Shown: positions 1 through 6,550, counted from the stretch's first letter. The stretch: DNA of 7,579 nt from Bacteroidota bacterium (GCA_024635465.1 JAGXIS010000125.1:1-7579); one strand, 5' to 3'. Notes: a model not told the origin generated them from the letters alone. A program made the numbers and translations.

Positions 1-507
1 ATGATCAAAAATCAGAAAAAAGGAGAACCGGCTCATAAATGGGGTTTGGCCAAGCTTAATGATATGGAGATGTGGCAGCCGTCAAGCCTGCTGGTTGAAG
101 AGTTTATGACTACCGACCTCTTTACGGTTCAAAAAGATGATATTGTTGAACTGGTGGCAAATCTTTTTGACTGGAGGCGCATTCGATATCTGCCGGTTGA
201 AGATGACAGTAAACATCTGGTGGGATTGATAACCATGAGAATGGTATTTCGGGAGTTTAATAATGTGGTACATCATGACAGTGAAGTGAGTAAAAGTGTA
301 GAAGACATTATGATTCGGAATCCGATAACGATTCATCCTGAGGCTTCAATTGTTCAAGCGATAGATCTGATGAACAGTCAGAGTATCGGTTGCTTGCCGG
401 TTGTCAAAAATAACCGGCTGGTTGGAATCATTACAGAGCAGAATTATATGACGATCACAGCAAGATTGCTGAAAAGATTGCATGAGGACCGTGAGAATAA
501 TTCGTGA
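1..507 (+). CDS. CBS-domain pair protein, probably 5'-truncated at the contig edge
   Basis: The protein carries two CBS domains (one Bateman module): CBS A at about residues 32-86 (FMTTDLFTV, then RIRYLPVEDD and HLVGLIT) and CBS B at about 100-156 (DIMIRNPITI, then GCLPVVKNNRLVGIIT). Such modules usually bind adenine nucleotides and regulate a linked enzyme or transporter. No catalytic domain is visible. The ATG is the first base of the window, so no upstream sequence supports it as the true start; residues 1-30 (KGEPAHKWGLAKL, then W25-Q-P) look like a linker. From memory, similar linkers occur in proteins where CBS domains follow a GCS2-type glutamate-cysteine ligase domain, which is an inference only. 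The frame ends at TGA 505-507 inside the start of the next CBS gene, in a different frame. The six C-terminal residues (DRENNS) do not look like domain sequence, which fits a frameshift. Function beyond ligand sensing is unknown. Confidence 0.75.
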   Translation: MIKNQKKGEPAHKWGLAKLNDMEMWQPSSLLVEEFMTTDLFTVQKDDIVELVANLFDWRRIRYLPVEDDSKHLVGLITMRMVFREFNNVVHHDSEVSKSVEDIMIRNPITIHPEASIVQAIDLMNSQSIGCLPVVKNNRLVGIITEQNYMTITARLLKRLHEDRENNS

Positions 508-883
508 TTCATCCGGAGTAACCGTCAATGAGAATGATCTAGCGGAGTTCGTTCTAAAAGGTTTGGAATGGAGACACATCAATCACCTGCCGGTGGAAGA
601 TATGGATGGAACCCTAAAAGGAATTATAACAAAGAAGCGACTTGTTCACTATCTTAACAGTTCCGATTCAGATAATCTTGCAACAGCTTCCGATGTGATG
701 AATAAGAATCCGGTTACAATCAGTCCAAATGATGACATTAAGTACGCTATGTTGTTGATGATTGAAAAAAAAGTGAGCTGTTTACCTGTTGTTGAGAAGA
801 ATGAACTTGTCGGAATTATCACAGATAAAGATGCTAAGAATGTATGGGACAAGATGAAAAGTCGTAGTAATGCAAAAAATTGA
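482..883 (+). CDS. CBS-domain pair protein, second Bateman module, possibly a continuation of the preceding frame
   Basis: This 133-residue frame encodes CBS C (about 7-58; INHLPVED, then LKGIIT) and CBS D (about 68-124; DVMNKNPVTI, then SCLPVVEKNELVGIIT). CBS C aligns without gaps to CBS A of the previous gene from residue 4 on, and CBS D to CBS B, so the two modules look like a tandem duplication. CBS C lacks the usual xxFM opening (it has IIRDSSG). The +2 frame is open only from 473 and the preceding frame closes at 507, so one single-base indel between 473 and 507 would fuse the two into one four-CBS protein of about 300 residues. The only homopolymer there is AAAA at 472-475. If the genes are truly separate, the ATG at 482 has only a weak purine-rich GAAAAG upstream and would be reached by coupling. 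The stop overlaps the next gene by 14 nt. Confidence 0.72.
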   Translation: MRTVRIIRDSSGVTVNENDLAEFVLKGLEWRHINHLPVEDMDGTLKGIITKKRLVHYLNSSDSDNLATASDVMNKNPVTISPNDDIKYAMLLMIEKKVSCLPVVEKNELVGIITDKDAKNVWDKMKSRSNAKN

Positions 884-2027
884 GTTAACGGATAAGAAAT
901 TAAAAAATAATCAACGAGTACGATGGTCGATAGAAACGGGAAAAAAGGGACCCGTAGTTGTACTATTTGTTGGAATTCATGGGAATGAACCGGCCGGAAC
1001 AAAAGCCGTTGATCAAATTGCTGACAAACTTAGGAGTGACAGCAGAAAGTTGATTGGGGCTGTTTATGCCATTTCCGGCAATATTCAGGCCCTTGATATG
1101 GGGGTGCGATATATTGATACAGATCTGAATCGATTGTGGGAACTCTTTCAAAACAGGAGGACTGCGACAAATCAGAATGGTACATCCAAGGCTGTTGAAT
1201 ATGGAGAAAGTTTAGAGATCAAAGAAACACTCGAAGAGATCCTCAAGAAGCATAAAAAGAGTGCAACGGATTTTGTATTTGCGGATCTGCACACAACCTC
1301 TTCTCAAAGTTGTGCATTTATTCTCCTAAACGACACATTATCGAACAGGGAGATTGCAAGAAAATTTCCGGTTCCTCAAATACTGGGGATTGAAGAGAAT
1401 ATTCACGGAACCCTGCTGAGTTATATTAATAATTTGGGTTATAAAGCGATTGGGTTTGAAGCCGGTGCTCACGAAGATGAACTTTCTGTTGAAAGAAGTG
1501 AAGCATTTTTGTGGCTTTTACTTCACAATTGTGGTGTTTTGGTATTGGGCGAATCTGAGAAATCAAATTTTGAAGGTACTATTCAAGCTCATGACGGGGT
1601 ACCGGATACGTACTATGAAGTACTGTATCATAAACGGGTCGAGGATCCCCGGAAGTTTCAAATGATCACCGGATTTCAGAATTTTGACCCAATAAGCAAG
1701 GGGATCCCTTTGGCTTACGAATTTGATAAACTGATTAAAGCACCGGAGGATGGTCGTATATTTATGCCTCTTTACCAAAATGTAGGTCATGACGGCTTTC
1801 TAATTGTTCGTGCAGTCTCACCCGTTTGGCTGGAACTTTCTTCATTCTTGAGAAAGAGCTCTGTACACAATTATTTGAAATATCTCCCCGGTGTATCAGT
1901 CAATAATGAGAGAAGTTATATTGTGAATCTTCACGTTGCACGTTTTCTGGTTAAAGATATATTTCATTTATTTGGTTATCGTGTATCGAAAATCGATGAA
2001 GATACATTAATTTGTTACAAGAGATAA
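870..2027 (+). CDS. Succinylglutamate desuccinylase/aspartoacylase-family zinc hydrolase
   Basis: This is a member of the AstE/AspA branch of M14-like zinc metallo-hydrolases, which cleave N-acyl amino acids or related amides in the cytoplasm. Visible family landmarks are GIHGNEPAG with zinc ligands H37 and E40, RYIDTDLNR (residues 80-88) forming the substrate-binding Asp-Asn-Arg segment, DLHTT with the third ligand H141, and GFEAGAHE with the probable catalytic acid E197. Residues from about 225 form a C-terminal beta-rich domain as in AstE-like proteins (YEVLYHKRV; KAPEDGRIFMP). At 385 residues it is somewhat longer than typical AstE (about 320). The substrate cannot be read from the sequence, and there are no arginine-succinyltransferase pathway genes around it, so astE itself is not supported. 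The ATG at 870 overlaps the upstream CBS frame by 14 nt, which implies co-transcription and perhaps ligand-controlled activity of a shared pathway. No signal peptide is seen. Confidence 0.88.
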   Translation: MQKIELTDKKLKNNQRVRWSIETGKKGPVVVLFVGIHGNEPAGTKAVDQIADKLRSDSRKLIGAVYAISGNIQALDMGVRYIDTDLNRLWELFQNRRTATNQNGTSKAVEYGESLEIKETLEEILKKHKKSATDFVFADLHTTSSQSCAFILLNDTLSNREIARKFPVPQILGIEENIHGTLLSYINNLGYKAIGFEAGAHEDELSVERSEAFLWLLLHNCGVLVLGESEKSNFEGTIQAHDGVPDTYYEVLYHKRVEDPRKFQMITGFQNFDPISKGIPLAYEFDKLIKAPEDGRIFMPLYQNVGHDGFLIVRAVSPVWLELSSFLRKSSVHNYLKYLPGVSVNNERSYIVNLHVARFLVKDIFHLFGYRVSKIDEDTLICYKR

Positions 2028-2073
2028 CCAACGGTATTTATCGGTATTGAATAAAACTAAATAGAGTAAACGA

Positions 2074-2799
2074 ATGCTTGATTACAGATTTGTAGATGGT
2101 ACCAGATTGACATCAGTGATTGAGGCGCTGATATTTGCCAGTCCCGATCCAATGGGCTGGGAGAAAATATCTTCTATTATCAATGAGAGTGAAGATGAGT
2201 TAGAGTTGGATGAGGCGGTCATCAAAAAAATCATCGAACAGCTCAATGACCGTTTTGAAGAGAATGATCTCTCGTTTAGGATTGAAAAAACCGGTGGTGG
2301 ATATACCTTTGTCACCCAGCCCCGATATCATCCTTGGTTGAGTATTTATCAACACGAAAATGCATATCGTCGAATATCTCAACCCGCAATCGAAACACTG
2401 GCAATTGTAGCCTATCGACAACCGATCACCAAACCGGAAGTGGATAGTATCCGGGGTGTGGATTCCGGTTATATCCTCAGACAGTTGATGGAAAAACTTT
2501 TGATCAAGGTCTCCGGCCGTGCCGATTCTGTAGGTAAACCCCTGCTCTATAAAACGACAACCCATTTTCTCAAACACTTTGGAATAAATGCTGTTGAGGA
2601 ACTTCCGAAACCTCGAGAAATTGATGAGATACTGAAAGATGATGATATGGCCGAACATCGAAGGCTCTTGATGGAGAGACAGTTGGAGCTTGAGGAATTT
2701 GAGGACAAGGAAGCCAAAGAGATCTTTTCAGATAAAATGGATGATGAGAATTCCGATATCAGTGAAAATGGAAAAGGGGAATCAACGGAGATGGATTGA
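2074..2799 (+). CDS. scpB: Segregation and condensation protein B
   Basis: ScpB is the winged-helix kleisin partner that, with ScpA, associates with SMC to compact and segregate the chromosome on the nucleoid. The N-terminal winged helix starts at about residue 10 (SVIEALIFASPDPMGWEKI), followed by GGGYTFVTQPRYHPWL (74-89). The second winged helix holds the family signature ETLAIVAYRQPITKPEVDSI (107-126), then RGVDSGYILRQL and GKPLLYKTTTHFLKHFGI (154-171). The tail from about 180 is acidic and low in complexity (LEEFEDKEAKEIFSDKMDDE), as is common in this family. The length of 241 residues is slightly above the usual 180-220 because of that tail. scpA is not next to it in this window, unlike many genomes where the two are adjacent. 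The gap of 46 nt from the hydrolase gene allows co-transcription. There is no strong ribosome binding site before the ATG, only TAGAG about 8 nt upstream. Confidence 0.95.
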   Translation: MLDYRFVDGTRLTSVIEALIFASPDPMGWEKISSIINESEDELELDEAVIKKIIEQLNDRFEENDLSFRIEKTGGGYTFVTQPRYHPWLSIYQHENAYRRISQPAIETLAIVAYRQPITKPEVDSIRGVDSGYILRQLMEKLLIKVSGRADSVGKPLLYKTTTHFLKHFGINAVEELPKPREIDEILKDDDMAEHRRLLMERQLELEEFEDKEAKEIFSDKMDDENSDISENGKGESTEMD

Positions 2800-2811
2800 C
2801 AGACTTCTGTC
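2798..2811 (+). terminator. Small hairpin just after scpB, possible weak terminator
   Basis: GACAG (2798-2802) and CTGTC (2807-2811) can pair around the four-base loop ACTT, immediately overlapping the scpB stop codon. An outer pairing of CGGA near 2785 with TCCG at 2810-2813 is possible but leaves a bulge. There is no T-tract after the stem (CGTTTGAAAA follows), so intrinsic termination is doubtful. It is recorded because it separates the left gene block from the metal locus. Confidence 0.2.
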
Positions 2812-2909
2812 CGTTTGAAAATGTGGTAACATGCCAATCAGTGTGACGAAAGCAATAGTGGTACAAGTCACAATCCTGAGATTCTAAAAACATTGTGTTG
2901 ACTATATAA

Positions 2910-2917
2910 TAGGTTTG
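2910..2917 (+). promoter_or_regulatory. Candidate Bacteroidota-type -7 promoter element for the MerC/RHH operon
   Basis: TAGGTTTG matches the TAnnTTTG consensus known from Bacteroidota primary-sigma promoters. It lies about 17 nt upstream of the repeated half-site cluster. A matching upstream -33 TTTG/TTG element at the ideal spacing is not clear; TTG triplets occur at 2893 and 2898 but are too close. The transcript would start near 2924, leaving a leader of about 70 nt before the preferred start codon at 2993. Assignment rests on one short motif and position only. Confidence 0.35.
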
Positions 2918-2934
2918 ATAAAAAAGTTGGTCTT

Positions 2935-2967
2935 ATACACATAAAGTGTGTATTTTTATACACACTT
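2935..2967 (+). promoter_or_regulatory. Candidate operator: three alternating ATACACA half-sites including a perfect 10-bp palindrome
   Basis: ATACACA occurs at 2935-2941, its reverse complement TGTGTAT at 2947-2953, and ATACACA again at 2958-2964, with spacers of 5 and 4 nt. The second and third copies form part of a perfect inverted repeat, AAGTGTGTAT (2944-2953) and ATACACACTT (2958-2967), around TTTT. Sitting just downstream of the candidate -7 element and upstream of the operon, the array is well placed for repression. Iterated short inverted and direct half-sites are typical targets of ribbon-helix-helix repressors, and the operon's second gene encodes one, so autoregulation is the natural inference. 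As RNA the palindrome would also form a stable hairpin, but it lacks the T-tract of a terminator. Confidence 0.5.
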
Positions 2968-2992
2968 AAAATTAAGATTAAAGAATTCCATT

Positions 2993-3430
2993 TTGTCACA
3001 CAAAAGTATAACCGCCAGTTTGTTATGGGATCGTTTCGGTATCGGTGTATCCGGTATTTGTGCCATTCACTGTCTGTTTTTCCCCATATTGATCTCTACA
3101 CTTCCATTGATGAGTGTAGCATCATTCATACATGATTGGGCGCATCCCGTTTTTGTATTGATGTTAGCACCTGCTGTATATTTTGCTGCCAAAAGAAGTC
3201 ATTACGACAAAACAATCACGATACTACTGGTAGTTGGATTTATTGTGGTTCTATTAGGCTGGGTAGTAGGACACTACTGGTTGGGATTTGTATTTGAAAC
3301 CGTCATGACTCTTTTTGGCAGTGTGATACTCATTGTAGGTCATTGGTTCAATTATCGGCACCACAGAGTTTGTAAAAATCATTCACATAATCATCACCCA
3401 ATTCATGAAGAAGAGAGAGGTAAAGCATGA
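2993..3430 (+). CDS. MerC-family integral membrane protein, probable metal-handling protein
   Basis: The protein begins with WDRFGIGVSGICAIHCLFFP; the DRFG and CxxHC (CAIHC) arrangement near the start of the first helix is the hallmark of MerC-domain proteins. Four hydrophobic segments follow roughly at residues 20-44, 50-67, 75-93 and 97-117 of the 145-residue form, then GHWFNYRHHRVCK and a His-rich tail (NHSHNHH). Classical MerC moves Hg(II) across the inner membrane, but no merA, merR, merP or merT is present. The RHH-CxxC partner and ZnuD-like receptor point instead to zinc or another divalent metal (inference). A GTG at 2948 in the same frame would add 15 residues, but it lies inside the palindrome and encodes AT-driven, non-domain sequence, so I prefer TTG 2993, with only a weak AAAGAA upstream. 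The stop overlaps the next start as ATGA (3427-3430), implying translational coupling. Confidence 0.8.
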   Translation: MSHKSITASLLWDRFGIGVSGICAIHCLFFPILISTLPLMSVASFIHDWAHPVFVLMLAPAVYFAAKRSHYDKTITILLVVGFIVVLLGWVVGHYWLGFVFETVMTLFGSVILIVGHWFNYRHHRVCKNHSHNHHPIHEEERGKA

Positions 3431-3756
3431 AAAGACTCAATTTTACACTCGATAACCCTACAGTGAACTTGTTAGATGAGCTATCAGAAAAGTTCTACAG
3501 TGGAAATAAATCGCAGACGGTTAGGGCAGCATTGGAGAGTTTAGCGGCCCGTCAAGGGCACGACGGCTGGATCATTGCCGGTTATACTCAGTTAAAAGTT
3601 GATCACGATGTGAATTGTCACAGTTGCGGTTCAGAATATGAAGAGGGGAGAGTCCTGTTCAAGCCGGTATTTGAAAGAGGAAATAGCCCAAAAGCCATTC
3701 AGTCCATCCCGAGCGAAGAGTGGGTTGAGTGCTCACTCTGTGTTGAGAAGAATTGA
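3427..3756 (+). CDS. Ribbon-helix-helix protein with two CxxC pairs, candidate metal-responsive regulator
   Basis: Residues 1-42 look like a CopG/Arc/MetJ-type ribbon-helix-helix: a short strand (KRLNFTLDN), helix (TVNLLDELSEKF), the G-N-K-S-Q turn and a second helix (TVRAALESLAA). Residues 45-109 form a separate domain with C64-H-S-C67 and C102-S-L-C105, plus H60 and H65, a spacing able to build a tetracysteine metal site such as a zinc ribbon. The 109-residue protein therefore couples DNA binding to likely metal binding. It overlaps the MerC-like gene by 4 nt and has a purine-rich ribosome site (GAGAGAGG, about 8 nt before the ATG). I infer a dimeric repressor that senses a soft or borderline metal and acts on the half-site array at 2935-2967. 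It lacks the C-terminal His-rich ACT-like domain of NikR, so it is not that family. A purely structural zinc, or a role unrelated to metal sensing, remains possible. Confidence 0.72.
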   Translation: MKRLNFTLDNPTVNLLDELSEKFYSGNKSQTVRAALESLAARQGHDGWIIAGYTQLKVDHDVNCHSCGSEYEEGRVLFKPVFERGNSPKAIQSIPSEEWVECSLCVEKN

Positions 3757-4174
3757 TTAATTAGTTTATGAATCAACTGTAAGGTACGCCTCATTACTTT
3801 ATTTCAATCCTCTATATCACTTCTTAAGCTGTAAACTGAAAAGGGCAAGTTCTACACGTTATTAGGCATATCCTGATTCTGAAAAACCTACACGATCATT
3901 TCTACTGACTGATTTATTTCGCTCGCCATGAGTGAGTTATTCGATTGTACATGTCTCATTTTCCTCATGAGAGATCCCTACCAAATCATGTTTAATCATC
4001 GCTTTTCAATATCAGTCTTGGGAATTCTTTGATTGTATTCAATATAAACTGAACGAAGTCCCCATGGGTTCAAAGAATATTCGATTAAAAATTACTGCAT
4101 TACTCTAATATTTAAAGTTAGACATATCTAAATATTATGTTATATTACTATTAAATAAATTAATCTATAATATT
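3757..4174 (+). other. Gene-poor 418-nt gap between the metal-locus operon and the receptor gene
   Basis: No convincing gene was found on either strand; the longest frames are about 20-35 codons and broken by stops. Small structures seen: TTGATT/AATCAA (3753-3758 and 3771-3776, 12-nt loop) over the RHH gene's stop codon, and TCTCAT/ATGAGA (3954-3959 and 3967-3972, 7-nt loop). Neither has a T-tract. TTCTTTGA (about 4025-4032) and TCAAAGAA (about 4071-4078) are inverted copies. The last 90 bases are very AT-rich and hold the candidate promoter/operator. The length suggests separate transcription of the receptor, possibly with a leader or lost gene. Confidence 0.6.
4118..4146 (+). promoter_or_regulatory. 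Candidate promoter with overlapping palindrome upstream of the TonB receptor
   Basis: TTAGAC (4118-4123) and TATATT (4141-4146) are separated by 17 nt, a sigma-70-like layout with a weak -35. The palindrome TTAGA-CATA-TCTAA (4118-4131) sits on the -35, about 43 nt before the ATG, where a bound repressor would block transcription. TTAGA half-sites of this shape resemble DtxR/MntR-type metal-repressor boxes, but the match is not specific. No copy of the ATACACA half-site lies here, so this gene probably answers to a different regulator than the MerC/RHH operon. Confidence 0.35.
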
Positions 4175-6403
4175 ATGAACCGTTGGTCTTCTTTTTTATT
4201 CGTGATGTTTTTAACAACAGAGACGTTGTTTGGAATGGGTGAATTCATGCTACAAACGTCATCTACAAATCTTAGAGGTGTAGTAACTGATTCGAGAAAT
4301 GGAGAGGCGATACCCGGTGCAACGATTTTTATCCAGGAACTCGATAGAGGAGTCGCTGCTGATGAAAAAGGAAGGTTTGAATTTATTTCCATTTCACCTG
4401 GAGAATATACTCTTCTGATTCGATCAGTAGGATTTGCAACAGCAACATTGGAAATCAATCATACTGAAGAGGGTATGATAACTGTTGAATTAGTCCCTTC
4501 ACTTCTGCAAGCTGATGAATTAATTGTTACAAGTTCACCCATTGGTAAAAATTTAAAATATCAGCCGGCGCAAGCCTTGAATGCGGAGATGCTGCAGCAG
4601 AAAGCAGCACCCAGCCTGGGAGAGATGCTGGACGGAACTCCGGGTGTCACAACCAGATCTTTCGGATCAGCACCCGCACGACCGGTAATACGGGGTTTTG
4701 ACGGGGATCGTGTCTTGGTGATGCAAAATGGTGAACGAATGGGAGATCTTTCAGGAACTGCTGTTGATCACGCCGTTGCTCTTGACCCGTTGGCACTGGA
4801 TCGAGTGGAGATCGTTAGGGGTCCGGCCAGTTTACTTTATGGTTCCAGCGCAGTAGGGGGCGTTATCAATATGTTTAGTAACGATCTACCCCGTTCATGG
4901 GACAAAGGTGCCTCTGCGACCATAGCAACTCATATTGCGACCATGAATAAAATGGGTGCCGGGCTGGCACGTGTACAATATGGTACGGAAAAGTTTGCCG
5001 GAACTGCCCGAGTGATCTATAGGGAAGGTGGAGATTTACGCACGCCGGACGGGCGTCTGCCGGATACATCCATCAATAATATAAGTTATGGCGGTGGATT
5101 GGGATATCGAATCGGTTCTTTTGAAACCGGAATTTCGATAAGTGGAATGGATTATAAATATGGTCTGCCGGAGGTGTTAGATGATCTTAATGAATCGATT
5201 GAAATTCGCATGGATCGGATCAATCTGCAGAGCATTTCAACATTAACCATGGATCGTTTTATTGATCATGTGGAACTTAGATTTCATTTGAGTGATTATA
5301 GTCATGATGAATTTGGTATCAAAAGGTTGCCTGCAGCAGTTACAGAGTCTATAGCCATTTCATTCGCGCAGCAAACCCTTAGCAGTTCGTTGGTACTCAG
5401 ACACCGTCCGATAGGTCGCTTTGAAGGGGCACTCGGATTCAGTTTTAACACGTCAGACGTAAAAGTAGGGGGATTGGAGGCTTTGACTCCCAACGCAAAT
5501 GGATATTTTATATCCGGTTACTTGTATGAGGAGATCGAAATCAGTAATGCCGTGACATTAAAAGCAGGGTCACGAATCGAATATAAAGAGACGTTCGTCA
5601 CCACAAATAAACTTTTCCCGGACGCTTCATTTTTTGAGGATCGAAACGACCTTATCTACTCCGGTGCATTTGGAATAAACTACTCCCCATCTGAGCATTG
5701 GTCAGCCGGAGCTCAAATTGCGCGTGCATACCGTACGCCCACTATCGAAGAGCTATACTCTTTTGCTCCACACGCTGCAGCGGGTTCATTTGATATCGGT
5801 AACCCAACACTGCAAAACGAATTCAGTATTGGAGTGGATACGTTTTTAGAGTATCAAACGGAAAGATTTCAGACACAACTCTCCCTTTTTGCCAATCAGA
5901 TTGACAACTTTGTGGATTTTAGTCCAACCGGAGAATTTCATGAACCGTCAGGATTGCCATTTTTTGAATATGTCTCAAAAGATGCTGTTCTCTATGGTTT
6001 TGAGTTGGGTACGAATATTGTTTTTTCGGAAACATTAAGCGGTGGGATTGGATTTGATTATGTAAGGGGACATGAGCGCTCAGATGAGCAGGCCAACCTA
6101 ACTTTTATACCTCCATTCAGAACACATCTGCAATTTAAGTATGATAATGGAAGCTTTTGGGCCGGCCCAAGAATAAAAATAGTGAACAAACAGGAAAAAG
6201 TTGCTGCTAATGAAGATCCAACCGACGGACACCTGCTGATTGGGGCGGATGCAGGATATCGTTTTGGACATGGAGTAACTTTGAGCCTTCGGTTAGACAA
6301 TCTGCTTAATGAAAGGTATAGAGATCATTTGAGTCGGGTGGAGAACAGAGATGCGCCAATGCCGGGAAGAAATTTGAATGCAATGCTGAGATGGGAGTTT
6401 TAA
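4175..6403 (+). CDS. TonB-dependent outer-membrane receptor, ZnuD-like
   Basis: A signal-peptide-like start (NRWSSFLFVMFLTTETLFG) is followed by a CarboxypepD_reg-like beta-sandwich at about 33-115 (GVVTDSRNGEAIPGATIFI; GRFEFISISPGEYTL), a plug at about 130-235 (LGEMLDGTPGV; RPVIRGFDGDRVLVMQNGER; VEIVRGPASLLYGSSAVGGV) and a 22-strand-type barrel ending in the expected aromatic residue (WEF). Such receptors import scarce substrates across the outer membrane using TonB-ExbBD energy. The plug segment DHAVALDPLALDRVEIVRG, the barrel segment RAYRTPTIEELYSFAPHAAAGSFDIGNPTL and the terminal MPGRNL recall the ZnuD family (zinc, also heme), recognised from memory. Histidines in the barrel (H373-L-S-D, H377-D, H533, H586 and H589) could bind metal. 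A SusD partner is absent, arguing against glycan uptake. The ATG at 4175 has no Shine-Dalgarno site, as is common in this lineage. Substrate specificity is inferred. Confidence 0.9.
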   Translation: MNRWSSFLFVMFLTTETLFGMGEFMLQTSSTNLRGVVTDSRNGEAIPGATIFIQELDRGVAADEKGRFEFISISPGEYTLLIRSVGFATATLEINHTEEGMITVELVPSLLQADELIVTSSPIGKNLKYQPAQALNAEMLQQKAAPSLGEMLDGTPGVTTRSFGSAPARPVIRGFDGDRVLVMQNGERMGDLSGTAVDHAVALDPLALDRVEIVRGPASLLYGSSAVGGVINMFSNDLPRSWDKGASATIATHIATMNKMGAGLARVQYGTEKFAGTARVIYREGGDLRTPDGRLPDTSINNISYGGGLGYRIGSFETGISISGMDYKYGLPEVLDDLNESIEIRMDRINLQSISTLTMDRFIDHVELRFHLSDYSHDEFGIKRLPAAVTESIAISFAQQTLSSSLVLRHRPIGRFEGALGFSFNTSDVKVGGLEALTPNANGYFISGYLYEEIEISNAVTLKAGSRIEYKETFVTTNKLFPDASFFEDRNDLIYSGAFGINYSPSEHWSAGAQIARAYRTPTIEELYSFAPHAAAGSFDIGNPTLQNEFSIGVDTFLEYQTERFQTQLSLFANQIDNFVDFSPTGEFHEPSGLPFFEYVSKDAVLYGFELGTNIVFSETLSGGIGFDYVRGHERSDEQANLTFIPPFRTHLQFKYDNGSFWAGPRIKIVNKQEKVAANEDPTDGHLLIGADAGYRFGHGVTLSLRLDNLLNERYRDHLSRVENRDAPMPGRNLNAMLRWEF

Positions 6404-6502
6404 CTAAATTATTGGTGTCACGCTCAAGCAAAAAAAGGCTCTGCCAGGTTTAAATTTGAAAAACACCTAATACATTCATTAAGGGCCGATTTCATTTCAA
6501 AA

Positions 6503-6536
6503 TGTGGATAACTCTGTTGAAAAGTTGTTGAAAAGT
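6503..6536 (+). promoter_or_regulatory. Cluster of one consensus DnaA box and two tandem DnaA-like 11-mers
   Basis: TGTGGATAA (6503-6511) is the exact reverse complement of the DnaA box TTATCCACA. It is followed by two perfect tandem copies of TGTTGAAAAGT (6515-6525 and 6526-6536), each resembling a lower-affinity box (TGTtGAaAA). Repeat starts are 12 and 11 nt apart, near one helical turn, so bound molecules would line up on the same face. An AT-rich run (GATTTTTTTC) follows at 6541. This could be part of a replication origin, a DnaA titration or reactivation site, or a DnaA-regulated promoter. dnaA, dnaN and parAB are not in the window, so an oriC call is not justified. Confidence 0.45.
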
Positions 6537-6550
6537 AAGTGATTTTTTTC

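Noticed and set aside
39..41. ATG at 39 preceded by AAAGGAGA as a start site.
   Set aside because: It is in a different frame from the CBS-domain protein and opens no supported gene; the purine run encodes KKGE in the CBS frame.
649..1002. Minus-strand 117-codon frame opposite the CBS and hydrolase genes.
   Set aside because: It is antisense to two well-supported genes and its hydrophobic Ser/Phe composition is typical of a shadow frame.
2200..2837. Long minus-strand frames opposite scpB.
   Set aside because: They are shadows of scpB, whose own frame has clear family signatures.
2931..2942. TCTTATACACAT matches 12 bases of the Nextera adapter, hinting at an adapter-mediated chimera here.
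   Set aside because: The match covers only 12 of 19 bases, lies inside a larger symmetric half-site array, and the flanking sequence reads as a normal promoter region. Read support across it would settle this.
2948..3430. GTG at 2948 as start of the MerC-like gene.
   Set aside because: It falls within the palindrome, adds 15 residues unlike the family, and leaves no room for the operator upstream of the gene.
3757..4174. A small gene such as the 34-codon plus frame at 3929 or minus-strand fragments near 3860-4000.
   Set aside because: The frames are short, interrupted and lack ribosome sites or recognisable motifs.
6503..6550. Calling this region the chromosomal origin.
   Set aside because: Only one exact DnaA box is present, and dnaA, dnaN, gidA or parAB genes are absent; skew data are needed.
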